A stretch of 6,984 nucleotides of DNA from Bacteroidales bacterium UBA6229 (GTDB taxonomy: Bacteria; Bacteroidota; Bacteroidia; Bacteroidales; F082). Below, in pieces: positions 6,465 to 6,984 of this stretch (within the stretch, counting starts at the first letter, position 1; each line of letters starts with the position of its first letter). The notes under the pieces were generated by a model. It made no database searches. It was not told the origin of the DNA and saw only the letters and a program-made list of their open reading frames with translations. The stretch covers positions 71,139 to 78,122 of the forward strand of contig DJWN01000025.1 in the NCBI GenBank assembly GCA_002440975.1. The letters are read 5' to 3'. The position numbers and the translations under genes were made by a program.

Positions 6465-6984
6465 TCAGTTTTGGTCTTTGTTCTGATTTGTCAACTGTTC
6501 AATTAGTAACAACTGAGCATTGATGCGGTTCAAATAATAGGAGTTTTTGTGATACAGATTTTCAGTTAAAACTTTTTGTGTTTCAATCATTTTCTGATGT
6601 TTCAGCCTGTCGGCAGGGGATTGCTTAACAAGCTGATACATCTGATCAAGCTGAACCTTTTGCGATTGAATTTCAGTAAGCAATTCCGGGTGCATTGATT
6701 CAAACGATTGAAGTACATTTTCAGTGTTTTCAATACTTTCATACCGTGCTGCTGCCAATGCATCCGTATTTGAATCATGAAACTGATAATCAGATAAGGT
6801 AGTGATCAAACTGTTGGTATCAAGATCCACCAGCTGTGTCAGTTTGTTGTTTTGCGCTAATAATAACAGCTGTAACGAATCAATTTGACTTAAAATAGCA
6901 GTGGTTTGTTCGGGAACCGGATTTTTGCAACGCTCTGTAAATCCAGCAAACAGCAAACTAAGTGATACGATCGTAACCGGTATA
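6465..6984 (-). CDS. Exported helical protein of unknown function, 5' end beyond the window
   Basis: I do not recognise this gene. An internal TTG at 6954-6956 could give a 163-residue reading, but the frame stays open to the window edge and the nine extra codons encode IPVTIVSLS, joining LLFAGF into a hydrophobic segment. That looks like the core of a signal peptide whose start and basic residues lie outside the window, so 172 residues are visible and the gene is 5'-truncated here. The only cysteine (visible residue 19, context TERCKN) lacks the small residue needed before it for a lipobox, so a lipoprotein is unlikely from this sequence. The rest is polar and mostly helical, rich in Gln, Leu and Asn, with likely coiled-coil stretches around visible residues 28-55 and 100-165. 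Its stop is one base before the TPR gene, so the two are probably made together and may interact. Confidence 0.7.
   Translation of the reverse strand, partial: IPVTIVSLSLLFAGFTERCKNPVPEQTTAILSQIDSLQLLLLAQNNKLTQLVDLDTNSLITTLSDYQFHDSNTDALAAARYESIENTENVLQSFESMHPELLTEIQSQKVQLDQMYQLVKQSPADRLKHQKMIETQKVLTENLYHKNSYYLNRINAQLLLIEQLTNQNKDQN

Noticed and set aside
6936..6960. Lipoprotein call for the edge gene based on its cysteine
   Set aside because: The cysteine follows T-E-R rather than a small residue, so it does not satisfy the lipobox. The hydrophobic core ends four residues earlier.
1..6984. Search for CRISPR arrays, tRNA/rRNA genes, IS ends, toxin-antitoxin or defence genes
   Set aside because: No regularly spaced repeats, no RNA gene signatures, no transposase and no defence-type domains were seen by eye. 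All long frames are accounted for by the seven genes listed.

Overview
The window looks like chromosomal DNA from a member of the Bacteroidota, probably an anaerobic or marine Bacteroidales/Marinilabiliales-like lineage, although the exact order is a guess. The reasons are RbfA and RsmA sequences of the Bacteroidota type, the absence of Shine-Dalgarno sequences before all starts that can be checked, and two promoters of the phylum-specific form (TTTG or TTG near -33, TAnnTTTG near -7). Coding density is very high. The only sizeable gap is the 197-base divergent intergenic region at 1201-1397. No RNA gene, IS element, CRISPR array or prophage gene was seen.

Layout. (1) 10-1200, minus: an M20-family zinc amidohydrolase with its own promoter. 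(2) 1201-1397: a divergent control region with one Bacteroidota-type promoter for each direction. The two -7 boxes rule out longer TTG-initiated readings of both flanking genes. (3) 1398-3828, plus: a three-gene unit made of rbfA (30S maturation factor), a class I SAM methyltransferase with a C-terminal hydrophobic segment, and a LolC/LolE-type FtsX-fold permease that starts at GTG. A small hairpin carries the rbfA stop codon. (4) 3803-6984, minus: a unit read in the order exported helical protein of unknown function (cut by the window edge), TPR protein with a signal peptide, rsmA/ksgA. The spacings are 1 and 3 bases, so these genes are almost certainly co-transcribed.

The two units converge and their last genes overlap by 26 bases at 3803-3828. 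Each therefore combines a late 30S-subunit maturation factor (RbfA or RsmA) with envelope genes (permease and membrane-associated methyltransferase, or exported TPR and helical proteins). Most of the window is ordinary housekeeping DNA, and I see no clear undescribed defence or mobile system. The points most worth a second look are the near-leaderless rbfA promoter arrangement, the convergent overlap with a dyad at the two stop codons, the hairpin at the rbfA stop, and the unknown exported gene pair ahead of rsmA.
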